The notes beneath the pieces are model-generated. The model was not told the origin of the DNA. It was given only the letters and a program-made list of their open reading frames with translations, and made no database searches. From Nanobdellota archaeon (lineage in GTDB: Archaea > Nanobdellota > Nanobdellia > Woesearchaeales > UBA9642): 64,000 nt of DNA. The translations under genes were made by a program, and so were the position numbers. The stretch lies in the NCBI GenBank assembly GCA_021813435.1, contig JAKAKR010000004.1, forward strand, positions 56,972-120,971, in the 5' to 3' direction. Below are positions 16,664-26,044 of this stretch, one piece after another (the stretch's first letter is position 1; each line of letters starts with the position of its first letter).

Positions 16664-17053
16664 TTATAACATAGAATATTGCGCAACTTTGGTGAGCATG
16701 TTCGCGTACATCTCGCGATTCTCGGCGGCGAGCGTCTCGCTCTGATCCAAAATCTTTATCGATACGTCGTATGTTTTTGTGATATCTTTGATACGCTCTT
16801 CTAATACCGTATCATGTCGCTTCAGTTCGTAGAGCCAATGGGTTGTGATAGTGTGCAGTGCGTGTGTCTCATTGAGCCATAATCTGCCAAGATTCTTGTC
16901 AGGAAATATTTTTCGTTTCAGAAAGATATCAACATACCCCTGGTTATCAGGGATCGGCGCCTTCTTGTACGACGATGGTTTTACGCAATATTTTTTATTT
17001 GTAATAGTTGAGGCGACATCTGCAGATGATGGCAACTGATCAGTGATGTCCAT
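16664..17053 (-). CDS. Hypothetical protein
   Basis: 129 residues if started at the ATG preceded by GAGGTG (MDITDQ...). The ORF track starts 12 bases earlier at an ATG without such a site. Mixed alpha-beta N-terminal part with GYVDIFLKRKIFPDKN, then a long helix (ERIKDITKTYDVSIKILDQSETLAAENREM). No family recognised. It stands alone, convergent with the aminopeptidase gene. Confidence 0.6.
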   Translation of the reverse strand: MDITDQLPSSADVASTITNKKYCVKPSSYKKAPIPDNQGYVDIFLKRKIFPDKNLGRLWLNETHALHTITTHWLYELKRHDTVLEERIKDITKTYDVSIKILDQSETLAAENREMYANMLTKVAQYSML

Positions 17054-17235
17054 AGCGCACCTCATGAATCATCAAAACGTGTTACAGAGATATTTAAATA
17101 TTTCTTTTTGAGATACTCCTGTTTGACTGTATCTCATCTATCCCATCATGATCCAGCGATTCTGGACGTGTGGAAGTTGCGATGATATGAGTTGATGACC
17201 GATAACTATAAATAATGCAGGAAAAATAAGAGAGC

Positions 17236-17763
17236 ATGAATGTTATTGACGTAATAAAAAAAAGAAGAAGCATCAGGACATTTACAGATAAAGAAGTTTC
17301 CCGTAAGTTACTGCAAGAGCTTATCGATGCTGCGCGGCTCGCCCATTCAGGGAATAATGCGCAGCCCTGGAGGTATAAGATTATCACTCGCGATGATGAG
17401 AAGAACTTGCTTAAGACGCACAAGATATTCAAACAAAGTTTTGTCTACAATGCGCCAGTCATTATCCTTTGTTGCAGCGATCCGGCAGTCTATCCGCAGG
17501 AAAAATTCGATAAGGATTATGACAGTTCGAATGCATTTCGCGCAGTGCGTGACCTGAGTCTTTCTGCACAGAATCTTGTCTTACGCGCAACAGAGCTTGG
17601 GCTTGGGACATGCTATGTAGGATGGATGAATAAAACCAAAATAAAAAAACTATTCAATCTTCCTGGGCGATACATTGTTCCTTATGTCATTACTGTCGGC
17701 TATGCAAAGATCAATCCGCCAGAGCATAAGAAGAAAAGGAGTGAAGAGATTATTCTAACATAG
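17236..17763 (+). CDS. Nitroreductase-family FMN protein
   Basis: 175 residues. The family fold binds FMN and reduces substrates with NAD(P)H. RRSIRTFTDKEV (residues 10-21) binds the FMN phosphate, AARLAHSGNNAQPWRY (near 33) is the usual second signature, and the C-terminal GLGTCYVGWMNKTKIKKLFNLPG completes the flavin site. Substrate cannot be predicted. ACTATAAATAA lies about 27 bases before the ATG, so the message is probably leaderless. A monocistronic gene. Confidence 0.9.
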   Translation: MNVIDVIKKRRSIRTFTDKEVSRKLLQELIDAARLAHSGNNAQPWRYKIITRDDEKNLLKTHKIFKQSFVYNAPVIILCCSDPAVYPQEKFDKDYDSSNAFRAVRDLSLSAQNLVLRATELGLGTCYVGWMNKTKIKKLFNLPGRYIVPYVITVGYAKINPPEHKKKRSEEIILT

Positions 17764-18007
17764 GTCTAGTCGCAACATTTAAATATCCTCATTTAATCTT
17801 CTCAGATATACTACAGGCATTATCGCAATTGTTCGCGTGATATGCATTTGCTTAGCAGGCTCACATCGCAATGATGATTGATTGTGTGTCGAGTTATTTG
17901 TGATCATTTCGTTCAATCGAAGGTTCGCTAGCTGCTCAACAAATTGACAAGAACAAAAAGCGCAGATCTTTTGCAATCACATTATGCCCGAAATGTATGG
18001 AGTTGCA
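17764..18007 (+). other. Long valS leader region
   Basis: From a TATA at about 17777-17786 to the valS ribosome binding site there are roughly 200 transcribed bases. I see no tRNA, no convincing ORF and no strong long hairpin here. The minus-strand ORF 17779-17976 lacks any start signal. Confidence 0.35.
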
Positions 18008-20407
18008 ATGGTATTATCTGAAAAGAACTGGTCCAAAGAATCTGAAACAACTATTTTTACTGAATGGAAAACCACCAAGCGCTACGCGTTCAACCCGCAT
18101 TCTCAAAAGCGTGTCTACTCGATCGATACGCCTCCACCCTATGTCAATACGCCAATCCATATCGGTCAGGCGACAACGTACGTCTTCATGGACATGTTTG
18201 CGCGATTCCAGCGCATGACCGGCCATGAGATCCTATTCCCGCTCGGTCTAGACAGAAATGGCCTGCCTATTGAGATGGCTGCAGAAAAAGAGTTCAAGGT
18301 CAAACTCACTGACACCCCGCGCGAGGAATTCATCGCGCTCTGCAACAAAGTTCTCGAGAAATCATCACTTGCCTCTGTCGAATCATTCCTCAGGCTCGGG
18401 ATTGGGTTCAATTCCTGGGAAAAAAACGATGAGATCGGGAGCGTCTATGAGACTGACAGCCCTGAATACCGCTCGCTCACGCAGGAGACATTCATTGACC
18501 TCTGGCACAAGGGACTCATCTATGAGGATTATCGGACCAACAATTGGTGCCCGGGATGCCAGACTACACTAGCAGATGCAGAGATTGATTATAGCGAACT
18601 CCCCTCATTCTTCAATGATATCAAATTCAAGGTCAAAGAGACGGGTGAGGAAATCATTATCGGGACAACACGACCAGAACTTATCTGCACCTGCGAGATG
18701 ATCTGCTACAATCCTGAAGATGAACGCTACAAGCATCTTGAGGGAAAGAATGCAGTGACGCCAATCTTTGAAAAAGTGGTGCCTATCAAGGCTGATCCTG
18801 TGGCGCAGATGGATAAGGGTACTGGCCTTATGATGATGTGCTCATTTGGTGATGTGACTGACATCAGGTTCTTTCGCGACAACGGGCTCAAGTCAACAAT
18901 TGCCATAAACAAAGACGGGACCATGAACGAGCATGCAGGATTTTTGAAAGGATTAAAGGTCAAGGATGCGCAAAAGGCGCTTATTGTGCAGTTGCAGGAA
19001 AAAGGGCTTCTGGTCAAGCAGTCACGGATCAAGCATCGCACACCTATCTGCGAGCGCTCAAAAGATCCTATAGAATTCATCGGAATGAAAGAGCTTTATC
19101 TCAAGCAATTGGAATATCGGGAAGAGATGCTGCGCATTGCTGAACAGTCACACTTCTATGCTCCGGAATCACGCAAGATACTCATTGATTGGATCAATTC
19201 CATAGCAATAGATTGGCCAATCTCGAGGCGCAGGTATTATGCGACAGAAATACCCTTATGGTATTGCGCAAGCTGCAATCACCCGGTTGTCCCAAAAAAA
19301 GGGCCCTATTATAGACCTTGGAAGCAGAAATGCCCGATTGATGCATGCCCTGCATGCGGCGGAAAAGAATTCATTGGCGAGGAGCGTGTCTTTGACACCT
19401 GGTTTGACAGCTCAATTAGTCCACTCTATATCCTCAAATACTCGCGGGATGACGCATTCTTCAAAAAGAACAGTCCCTGCAGCCTCAGACCCCAGGGCAA
19501 GGAGATCATCAGGACATGGCTCTATTATACCTTGCTGAAAGATTATCTCCTTACTGAAAAATGCATCTTCAAGGATGTCTGGATCAATTATCATATTGTT
19601 GATGAGAATGGCAAGAAGATGTCCAAATCAGCAGGCAACGGCATTGACCCGCAGGATGTTTTGAACCGGTTCGGCGCAGAACCATTCAGGCTTTGGGCAG
19701 CACTTGAAGGAAATCTTGAACGTACAGACTTTAGGTGTTCAATGGAGCGCATTGAAGGTGCAGGAAAAACTATCTCTAAACTATGGAATGTCGCAAAATT
19801 CATCTCCATGTTCCCCAAATCCACTGCAGCATCAGAAAAGAGCGTTGAAGCGCACCTCACTGATCTTGACAAGTGGATCCTTAATGGCGTAAACCAACTC
19901 GTCATCAAGGCAACAGAACAGTATGCCCGCTATGATTTCCATAACCCTGTGGTGGATATCAGACACTTTATCTGGGAGGAATTTGCATCACAATATATTG
20001 AACTGGTAAAGAACAGGGCATACAACCAGAACAATGAATTCACAAAAGAGCAGCAGGATGCAGCAATCTATACCCTCAATCATGTACTTGATGTCCTGCT
20101 CAATATTATGGCACCAGTCCTGCCGCTCATCACCTACAGGATATACCATGAACTCCATGGCAAGGATATCCATTTTGAACAGTTTGCAACACCAGGAACG
20201 CATTACACTGTGAATCTGACCATCGATGATCTCTCGGCACTGAACAGTTTTATCTGGAAAGCCAAAAAGGACGCCGGAAAGAGCCTAAAAGAAGAAGTAA
20301 CACTCCTTGTCATCCCTGAACTCTTCAAGCCAATCCAGCACGACATCATCTCAGCACATAATATCAAAAAGCTTGAATTCGGGCAGGAAAAGAGAATAGA
20401 ATTATAA
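18008..20407 (+). CDS. valS: Valyl-tRNA synthetase
   Basis: About 799 residues, class Ia. The catalytic core carries TPPPYVNTPIHIGQA (HIGH variant HIGQ), FPLGLDRNGLPIE (the Asn-Gly-Leu-Pro form seen in ValRS rather than IleRS), and KKMSKSAGNGIDPQDVL (KMSKS, near residue 540). The CP1 editing domain includes GTTRPELICTC. Zinc-type pairs occur in CPGCQ and CASC/CPACGG. DTWFDSSISPLY is the tryptophan motif. The ORF track starts at 17984. ATG 18008 is favoured because GGAG lies seven bases upstream and the protein then begins near VLSEKNWSKESE. The nearest TATA (CATTTAAATAT, about 17779) implies a leader of about 200 bases. HIGQ is an unusual signature variant. Confidence 0.93.
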   Translation: MVLSEKNWSKESETTIFTEWKTTKRYAFNPHSQKRVYSIDTPPPYVNTPIHIGQATTYVFMDMFARFQRMTGHEILFPLGLDRNGLPIEMAAEKEFKVKLTDTPREEFIALCNKVLEKSSLASVESFLRLGIGFNSWEKNDEIGSVYETDSPEYRSLTQETFIDLWHKGLIYEDYRTNNWCPGCQTTLADAEIDYSELPSFFNDIKFKVKETGEEIIIGTTRPELICTCEMICYNPEDERYKHLEGKNAVTPIFEKVVPIKADPVAQMDKGTGLMMMCSFGDVTDIRFFRDNGLKSTIAINKDGTMNEHAGFLKGLKVKDAQKALIVQLQEKGLLVKQSRIKHRTPICERSKDPIEFIGMKELYLKQLEYREEMLRIAEQSHFYAPESRKILIDWINSIAIDWPISRRRYYATEIPLWYCASCNHPVVPKKGPYYRPWKQKCPIDACPACGGKEFIGEERVFDTWFDSSISPLYILKYSRDDAFFKKNSPCSLRPQGKEIIRTWLYYTLLKDYLLTEKCIFKDVWINYHIVDENGKKMSKSAGNGIDPQDVLNRFGAEPFRLWAALEGNLERTDFRCSMERIEGAGKTISKLWNVAKFISMFPKSTAASEKSVEAHLTDLDKWILNGVNQLVIKATEQYARYDFHNPVVDIRHFIWEEFASQYIELVKNRAYNQNNEFTKEQQDAAIYTLNHVLDVLLNIMAPVLPLITYRIYHELHGKDIHFEQFATPGTHYTVNLTIDDLSALNSFIWKAKKDAGKSLKEEVTLLVIPELFKPIQHDIISAHNIKKLEFGQEKRIEL

Positions 20408-21157
20408 CCCTGCCTGCTGCTCGCTAGTGGTCGTGGAAGTTCGCATTAAAAAGTTTCCAATAATATGGTTGAGTTCATCGATAACCTGCGGATTTTTCCG
20501 ATAATCGTGCGTCGCATTGATCTCAATGAGTTCTTTGGGATCTGCAGATTGCGCGTAGGCTTCACGAACTTGTTCTGGCTTGACCACAGTGTCTTGTGTT
20601 CCTAATACAAAAAGTTTTGGCAGATTGCAATGCGAAAGCGCTTCACGCATGTCATACTGTGCTGAATCTTCAAAAAAACTCAATGGAAGCTCAAATGCCC
20701 TTGTTCCGCCACTTGGTATATCACGCAGGGATCTCTCAAAACCCAGAGAGATGGTTTTCTCGCGCGGTTTGCTGGGCGTCGCATGTGACATGATGGCAAT
20801 AATATGGGTGACACAATTATTCCTGGTCCCTGCAAGCATTGCCATACTCCCACCCCTGCTATGTCCGATAAGCACTGTTGGTCGATTGCCAAAGTGTTCG
20901 ATAATATCATTGATGGCTGTAAGATAGTTGGTCATGGTATAGTCTTTGATGTCTCCTGGACTTTCCCATGTGCATGGCGGATCAAATGAAAGCGCAAGAT
21001 ATCCCTGAATTGCAAGGTAGTCAACAAGGCGTTGCATATGCGGATAATCCTTGGTATCAAGACGTCCTGGCAAGATTATTGCTAATTGTTTTGCATCGTG
21101 ATTCCCACGCATATACACCGCAAGTGCGAAATGCGCTGTTTTCATGAATTGCGCCAT
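20402..21157 (-). CDS. Alpha/beta hydrolase
   Basis: 251 residues with the serine hydrolase fold. Nucleophile elbow GHSRGGS is near residue 98, an oxyanion segment LAIILPGRLDTKDYPHM is near 27, the acidic region FVLGTQDTVVKPEQ near 190, and the catalytic His is probably in NATHDYRKNP near 218. Resembles esterase/dienelactone-hydrolase-like proteins; substrate unknown. ACATTTAATAA about 26 bases before the ATG marks a leaderless promoter. Its 3' end overlaps the valS 3' end by 6 bases in convergent orientation. Confidence 0.85.
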   Translation of the reverse strand: MAQFMKTAHFALAVYMRGNHDAKQLAIILPGRLDTKDYPHMQRLVDYLAIQGYLALSFDPPCTWESPGDIKDYTMTNYLTAINDIIEHFGNRPTVLIGHSRGGSMAMLAGTRNNCVTHIIAIMSHATPSKPREKTISLGFERSLRDIPSGGTRAFELPLSFFEDSAQYDMREALSHCNLPKLFVLGTQDTVVKPEQVREAYAQSADPKELIEINATHDYRKNPQVIDELNHIIGNFLMRTSTTTSEQQAGL

Positions 21158-21347
21158 GATACCGCGAAAATAGGGGCATTATTAAATGTTCCGCAAATGA
21201 ACTATTTTGAAAATGTGAAGCCAAAACCTGGGGAAATACGCACTCAATCTCTGTTCATACTCATCCTCAAAAAATAATAACCTTTAAATATGCACGCCCG
21301 GTCCTGTTTCTACCCCTAAGTTTAGAGGGCATTGTGGAGGGATTGTA

Positions 21348-23051
21348 ATGGATGAAAAGAGTGTTGTTCCAGCAACTGAAGACTCAAGCATTGATCATAT
21401 CAACAATGCAATAACAAATTCTGATGGACAAAATGAATCGCCGGCAGCAGTAGAAGAGGAGCATGCAGATACTGTTGAGGAAAAACCAGCCCAAAAACCG
21501 CAGGCAGAGCGAAAAACGCCTGCACCTGCAGCAAAACGACCTTCAAAGACGCCGGCGCGCGCATCCACCAAGGCTCCTGCAATGGAAAAGAAACAGCCCC
21601 TGATGAAAGCAACTACAAAGTCAACTCCTCCTGCAAAGACCCGCAGGCATATCCCTACACCTGCAAGAAATAAAAGTGGTGAGAAAAAAACCAGCGAGAG
21701 GAATACTCCCATGAAAGAACGACCTGAAAAAAAATCCATGAAAGCGCACAAGCAAAAGACACAGAAAAGCCTTCTTTGGCTCTGGATAGTTCTGGCAGTC
21801 ATCCTTGTTGCAGCAATAATCATCCTTGCAATACAATTGCAAAAACCCAAGAGTGTCAGCAACAAGACTGAAAACCCGGTTGCGGCAACAGTCAATGGCG
21901 AGCCGATCTATGCCGCAAGAATCGAGCAGCGATTCAATGGACTCAATCCATTCCTGAAAACACTCTACACGCGTGCATTCATCCTGAACCAGACCATCAA
22001 TGAGGTACTGCTTACTCAAGAGGCCAAAAACGAAGGCATTGTCATTACTGACCTTGATATTACTGATGCGATTGATGGTATCAAGAAATCAAATGGGCTT
22101 ACTGATCAGCAGTTCAATGATGCGATCGCAAAGCAGAACCTGACTATGGATGATGTCAAAACGCTTATCACCAATCAGCTCTTGATTACGCGGCTTATCA
22201 ACCAGACCGTCCTTCCCTTAAATAACGTGACTGCAGATGAGATGCGCGCATACTATGAGAACAATAAGACCGCATACACCCTCCCTGAAGAAGTCACTGT
22301 ACAGCACATCCTCATCTTGATCAAGGATAATGTGACTGATGCGATTGCAAAATCGCAGATTGATGCAGTAGCCGCAAAATTGAATGCGACAAACTTCTGT
22401 GATCTTGTCGCTGAATACACTGAGGACACCGGCAGCAAGAATACCTGTGGGGTCTATACATTCAAGCGCGGGGTCATGGTACCTGAATTCGAGAATGCAT
22501 CATTTGACATGAATATCAACGAGACGCGAACAGTAAAGACCGTGTATGGATGGCACCTGATCAAAAAACTCAATATGACGCCAGAAACAGTCCAGCCATT
22601 TGAAGAGGTCGCGCAGGAAGTCAATAAGACGCTCAACGATGCGCAGACCCAGGTCAATTTCGACAACTTCATCGCGCAATTGCGGGCAAAGGCAAATATC
22701 AGCATCTACATGTACAATGATGATAACACCACAAACACCACAACGACCACTCCTGTAGATACACAGGCTGTTCGTGTCGAAAACCTTGCAAAGTGCATCA
22801 CAGGGAAAGGCGCAGTCTTTTACGGCGCTTCCTGGTGCGCGCATTGTGCAAACCAAAAGCAGATCTTTGGCGATGCCATGAAATTTGTCCATTATGTCGA
22901 ATGTGCTGATGCAAACAATCCTCAGGTGCAGACTGAAGAGTGCAACACTGCAGGGATCACCGGTTATCCGACTTGGATCATCAACAACCAGAGCTATGCA
23001 GGCGAGCAGTCGCTTGAACAGCTTGCACAATTGACTGGCTGCACATACTAG
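21348..23051 (+). CDS. Membrane-anchored PpiC (parvulin)-thioredoxin fusion foldase
   Basis: 567 residues. Residues 1-140 are a Pro/Ala/Lys-rich cytoplasmic tail, followed by one transmembrane helix (LLWLWIVLAVILVAAIIILA, about 143-163). Outside the cell lie a SurA/PpiC N-terminal helical domain (VNGEPIYAARIEQRF onwards, about 180-300) and a parvulin prolyl isomerase (VTVQHILILIKD to VYGWHLIKKL, about 308-405). A Thr-rich linker (about 460) leads to a C-terminal thioredoxin-like domain with the redox motif CAHC (near 497) and cis-Pro context GYPTWII. Joins prolyl isomerisation and disulfide chemistry on one anchor. A strong GGAGGG site precedes the ATG; the TATA is near 21280. Several NxT sequons fit an extracellular location. 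Confidence 0.88.
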   Translation: MDEKSVVPATEDSSIDHINNAITNSDGQNESPAAVEEEHADTVEEKPAQKPQAERKTPAPAAKRPSKTPARASTKAPAMEKKQPLMKATTKSTPPAKTRRHIPTPARNKSGEKKTSERNTPMKERPEKKSMKAHKQKTQKSLLWLWIVLAVILVAAIIILAIQLQKPKSVSNKTENPVAATVNGEPIYAARIEQRFNGLNPFLKTLYTRAFILNQTINEVLLTQEAKNEGIVITDLDITDAIDGIKKSNGLTDQQFNDAIAKQNLTMDDVKTLITNQLLITRLINQTVLPLNNVTADEMRAYYENNKTAYTLPEEVTVQHILILIKDNVTDAIAKSQIDAVAAKLNATNFCDLVAEYTEDTGSKNTCGVYTFKRGVMVPEFENASFDMNINETRTVKTVYGWHLIKKLNMTPETVQPFEEVAQEVNKTLNDAQTQVNFDNFIAQLRAKANISIYMYNDDNTTNTTTTTPVDTQAVRVENLAKCITGKGAVFYGASWCAHCANQKQIFGDAMKFVHYVECADANNPQVQTEECNTAGITGYPTWIINNQSYAGEQSLEQLAQLTGCTY

Positions 23052-23074
23052 GCGCATTACCGCTGGCGCAATTA

Positions 23075-23100
23075 TTTTTTTATTCTTTTATTTTTTATTT
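23075..23100 (+). terminator. T-tract terminator after the foldase gene
   Basis: Runs of T7, T4 and T6 begin about 25 bases after the stop codon. Confidence 0.45.
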
Positions 23101-23262
23101 ACGTTTTCTCTTAATTTTTTCCGCTCAATTTTTTCTCTACACCCTGTTTTATGCCGCTATCCTGCGCGACTACTGCGTTCACAAAGTGTATTCCTTAACG
23201 CTTACTCCAACGAAAAGTTTATAAACATCTGGGACTAGGTTTGGATGAAAAAGAGGACTGCC

Positions 23263-24039
23263 ATGGGAATGTTTCAATCACGTAAGAGCGATCTTGCTTC
23301 TGGACCTGATGTGCCCATAGACCAGGTCAGCACTATGAGAGCGCAGGGATATACGAATAACCAGATCATCCAATCCCTGCAGCGTGACGGATATACCTCA
23401 AGCCAGATCTTTGACGCAATATCACAATCAGAAATGAACGCAAAACAAATGCCGGATTCGCGCATGTCTCCGCTTGCGCAGCAACCTAATAGTATGCAGC
23501 AGGCAGAGATGCCGCCACCTCCGCAGCAGATGGCGCCAATGTCACAGATGCCGTCAATGCCTCCGACATTTGCGCAGACACTTGCAAGCAACCAACCCTC
23601 AACTGAAGAGATTGTTGAGGCGATCATTGATGAGAAATGGAATGAACTCGTCAAGGACATCAATAAGGTCATTGAATGGAAGCAGCGTGCAGATACAAAG
23701 CTTACTGCAATCGAGCAGCAGATGAATGATATGAAAGAGCAATTCGATAAGCTGCACAATGCGATCCTAGGAAAAATTGGTGATTATGACAAGCATATGA
23801 TGGATGTCGGTGCAGAACTTCAGGCCATGGAAAAAGTCTTTACGAAGATTCTCCCGAATTTTGTTGATAATGTGAATGAGCTTTCCCGCATTACAGAAAA
23901 TATTAAGGCAGGAAATACTCCCTCTACTCCGGCAGTAGCAACGCCACGCGCATCAAAATCCCCGACTCCGCAGTCATCGACTGTTTCATCTGCAAGAGGC
24001 AGACGTGTGAATCTTGAAGATATTGATGATAACCAATAA
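23263..24039 (+). CDS. DPANN-type hypothetical with coiled coil
   Basis: About 258 residues. The N terminus has a UBA-like helical motif (MRAQGYTNNQIIQSLQRDGY, then SSQIFDAISQSE), then a Pro/Gln/Met-rich linker (PPPPQQMAPMSQMPSMPP), then a long helix or coiled coil (IDEKWNELVKDINKVIEWK to ITENIKAG) and a Ser/Pro tail. No enzymatic motif. A TATA (TTTATAAA, 23218-23225) lies 25 bases before ATG 23245 (leaderless start), while ATG 23263 has GAGG upstream. Either start is possible; I list the one with a ribosome binding site. It may be a scaffold for the adjacent membrane proteins, which is inference. Confidence 0.65.
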   Translation: MGMFQSRKSDLASGPDVPIDQVSTMRAQGYTNNQIIQSLQRDGYTSSQIFDAISQSEMNAKQMPDSRMSPLAQQPNSMQQAEMPPPPQQMAPMSQMPSMPPTFAQTLASNQPSTEEIVEAIIDEKWNELVKDINKVIEWKQRADTKLTAIEQQMNDMKEQFDKLHNAILGKIGDYDKHMMDVGAELQAMEKVFTKILPNFVDNVNELSRITENIKAGNTPSTPAVATPRASKSPTPQSSTVSSARGRRVNLEDIDDNQ

Positions 24040-24100
24040 TGAATTCTTTATTGAAGAAATCATCAACACGCCTACAGAAAAAAATATGCGTACTCTCGGT

Positions 24101-24709
24101 TTAGTCTTCTTTGACTGTCAAGAATAACATTGCAAGAATGACGATGACCATGATCAGGATAAGTCCCAACACCTTAGGATGATAGATGGTATTATACAGG
24201 TTCTGGTTGAAGTCCCCGGTGCTTGTGGATCCCGTGGCTACAGTCTGATTATTGACCGTGGTCGTACTGGTCTGCGTTGTGGTGGTCGTATTGACTGCTG
24301 CTGATCCTGGTCCCTCCTGAAGACTTTTCTGTCCGAATCCTGCGCCAAGCGAGAAGAGAACAATCACTGCAGTAAAGATCAATATCCAGGTAAGCGCGCC
24401 GCCTTCAGTCACTGATTCGCTGATATCCTTCTGGCTTACGCCGAACATGCGCACTGCAAAGAGGATGAAAAAGATGACGAGGATGAGGATGGTGAACCAG
24501 GGCATGAATGTCTGGATGACTGCGGTAACACCGCTCGAGAACATGAAGATGAGTCCGATAGAGACTCCGATGATTGCATGCAGTCCTTTTTTTCCTTCAC
24601 CAAATACCTTGAACACCTCAAGCATTCCGAACACTATGACGAATACCAAAAGAAAGGTAAATACTGAGACAAAATGGCTCAGTATCGAGATGTCAAGAAA
24701 TGTTGCCAT
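24101..24709 (-). CDS. Tandem multi-spanning membrane protein, copy 3
   Basis: 202 residues with about five hydrophobic helices. The N terminus FTFLLVFVIVFGMLEVFKVFG aligns with the first helix of the two upstream paralogs (FTIVFAxLxKTK), followed by GLHAIIGVSIGLIF in place of NAMIAxVMA. A Thr/Asn-rich loop (TTTTTQTSTTTVNNQTVATG) precedes the last helix, LGLILIMVIVILAMLFL. Begins 7 bases after copy 2. Function unknown; the tandem set suggests a hetero-oligomer or a duplicated surface component. Confidence 0.7.
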   Translation of the reverse strand: MATFLDISILSHFVSVFTFLLVFVIVFGMLEVFKVFGEGKKGLHAIIGVSIGLIFMFSSGVTAVIQTFMPWFTILILVIFFILFAVRMFGVSQKDISESVTEGGALTWILIFTAVIVLFSLGAGFGQKSLQEGPGSAAVNTTTTTQTSTTTVNNQTVATGSTSTGDFNQNLYNTIYHPKVLGLILIMVIVILAMLFLTVKED

Positions 24710-24716
24710 TTTTGGA

Positions 24717-25310
24717 TTATTTCCTCATGACTTCTCCCAATTTGGTAAAGATGTCTTTATCCTTATCGGTTTTGGGTTTATCGGATTTGGTGATGAACCA
24801 GATGATGATTGCAAACACGAGTACGACAATGACGAGTCCTTGCGTATCTGAATCACGCAGGAAGCTGAGCCACTCCGGAAGGTTCCACCAACTGGCTGCT
24901 GATCCAAAGATGATGACTGTAGCAGCGATTGCAAAAAGGACTGCCCATCCGGCAACACTGGTGCCTGCAAAATTGACTTCTCCGCCAAATACGCCAATGA
25001 TGAGAAGCATCATGACGACTGCGACAAGGACTGCCGAGACATTGGGCAGTGCAGTATTGATGATGACGACAACATCAGCGCCGTACGGGTATGTCCCTAC
25101 AACGTGCGGGATAATGACGCCAAGCGCCATGACCAAGGCGATCATTGCATTGAAATTCTTACGAGGGGTCTTTCCGTCGGGTTCAGTGCCAAGAACCTTT
25201 GTCTTTTGCAGTACTGCAAATACTATGGTAAAAATCAGGATGAACGGTACAATGACATCAAGTACGCCCATCTGTTCGAGTTGCATCAATCCGTCCTGAA
25301 ATATTCCCAT
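24717..25310 (-). CDS. Tandem multi-spanning membrane protein, copy 2
   Basis: About 197 residues and five hydrophobic segments. DVIVPFILIFTIVFAVLQKT and the following KNFNAMIALVMALGVI are nearly the same as in copy 1. A loop with GTEPDGKTPRK lies between helices 1 and 2. ATG 25310, with AAGGTGG upstream, is preferred to the GTG at 25319 in the ORF track; ATG 25313 is also possible. A TATA near 25355 allows its own promoter besides read-through from copy 1. No family function recognised. Confidence 0.72.
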   Translation of the reverse strand: MGIFQDGLMQLEQMGVLDVIVPFILIFTIVFAVLQKTKVLGTEPDGKTPRKNFNAMIALVMALGVIIPHVVGTYPYGADVVVIINTALPNVSAVLVAVVMMLLIIGVFGGEVNFAGTSVAGWAVLFAIAATVIIFGSAASWWNLPEWLSFLRDSDTQGLVIVVLVFAIIIWFITKSDKPKTDKDKDIFTKLGEVMRK

Positions 25311-25406
25311 CATGACCACCTTGTTTGTTGAACAATAACCGTCATACGCCGGTATCTTTATATTTTTATTGCTTTTGCGTCGTTAACACGATCGCATTTC
25401 TTGTGT

Positions 25407-25958
25407 CTAATCTTTTTTATCGTCTTTTTTTGAAGAATCCTTGGTGATAAACACCATGAATCCAATAATGAGGATGACAAAGATGACTGCAGCAACATAA
25501 CTCTTGTTCCAGTTATCCCTGAGATAATTGTAGAAGAGGTCGAGCCAACCTACGGCATTGAGGAATATTGCAACTATCGCGATTGCAGTCACTGCCATGA
25601 ATGCGCTTCGCCAGGGACCTTTATCGAGGAAGAACCCTTCCTTGGTCTGCTGGTGGAATGATCCTGCAAGCATGAGAAAAGAGATGAAGAGCATCAGGAC
25701 AAGAAATATCTGTGAGAGGCTTTTGTTGATGACTGCGACAATCTGGGTTGAGGCAACGACAAAAAATGCCATGACAAACGCGATCATGGCGTTCAGATTC
25801 TTCTTGGTTACCTCGGCATCCTTGACTTTTTCTGTCCCTAAAATTTTTGTTTTCTCAAGAATCGCAAAGACAATAGTGAATACTAACAGGAACGGGAGAA
25901 CAACATCATATATCCCCAATTTTACCAAAAAATCAATGCTTTCACTAAACACACTCAT
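25407..25958 (-). CDS. Tandem multi-spanning membrane protein, copy 1
   Basis: 183 residues, five hydrophobic segments and a Lys/Asp tail. VVLPFLLVFTIVFAILEKTK, then ILGTEK and KKNLNAMIAFVMAFFVV, define the shared family pattern with copy 2. A TATA (GATTTATATAC) about 27 bases before the ATG marks the start of this three-gene transcript. The shared helix-1/helix-2 block indicates gene duplication within the locus. Confidence 0.75.
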   Translation of the reverse strand: MSVFSESIDFLVKLGIYDVVLPFLLVFTIVFAILEKTKILGTEKVKDAEVTKKNLNAMIAFVMAFFVVASTQIVAVINKSLSQIFLVLMLFISFLMLAGSFHQQTKEGFFLDKGPWRSAFMAVTAIAIVAIFLNAVGWLDLFYNYLRDNWNKSYVAAVIFVILIIGFMVFITKDSSKKDDKKD

Positions 25959-26044
25959 TATCCCTATTTATAAAATAATCAGTATATAAATCTTTTGATT
26001 ATTATCGGGGATGATTATGCCGGCCGGTGTTTATTCCTCTCGTC

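Noticed and set aside
17779-17976. 65-aa minus-strand ORF with several Cys
   Set aside because: No promoter or ribosome binding site; lies in the probable valS leader.
21395-21895. 166-aa ORF opposite the foldase gene
   Set aside because: Shadow of the low-complexity Pro/Ala/Lys tail of the foldase.
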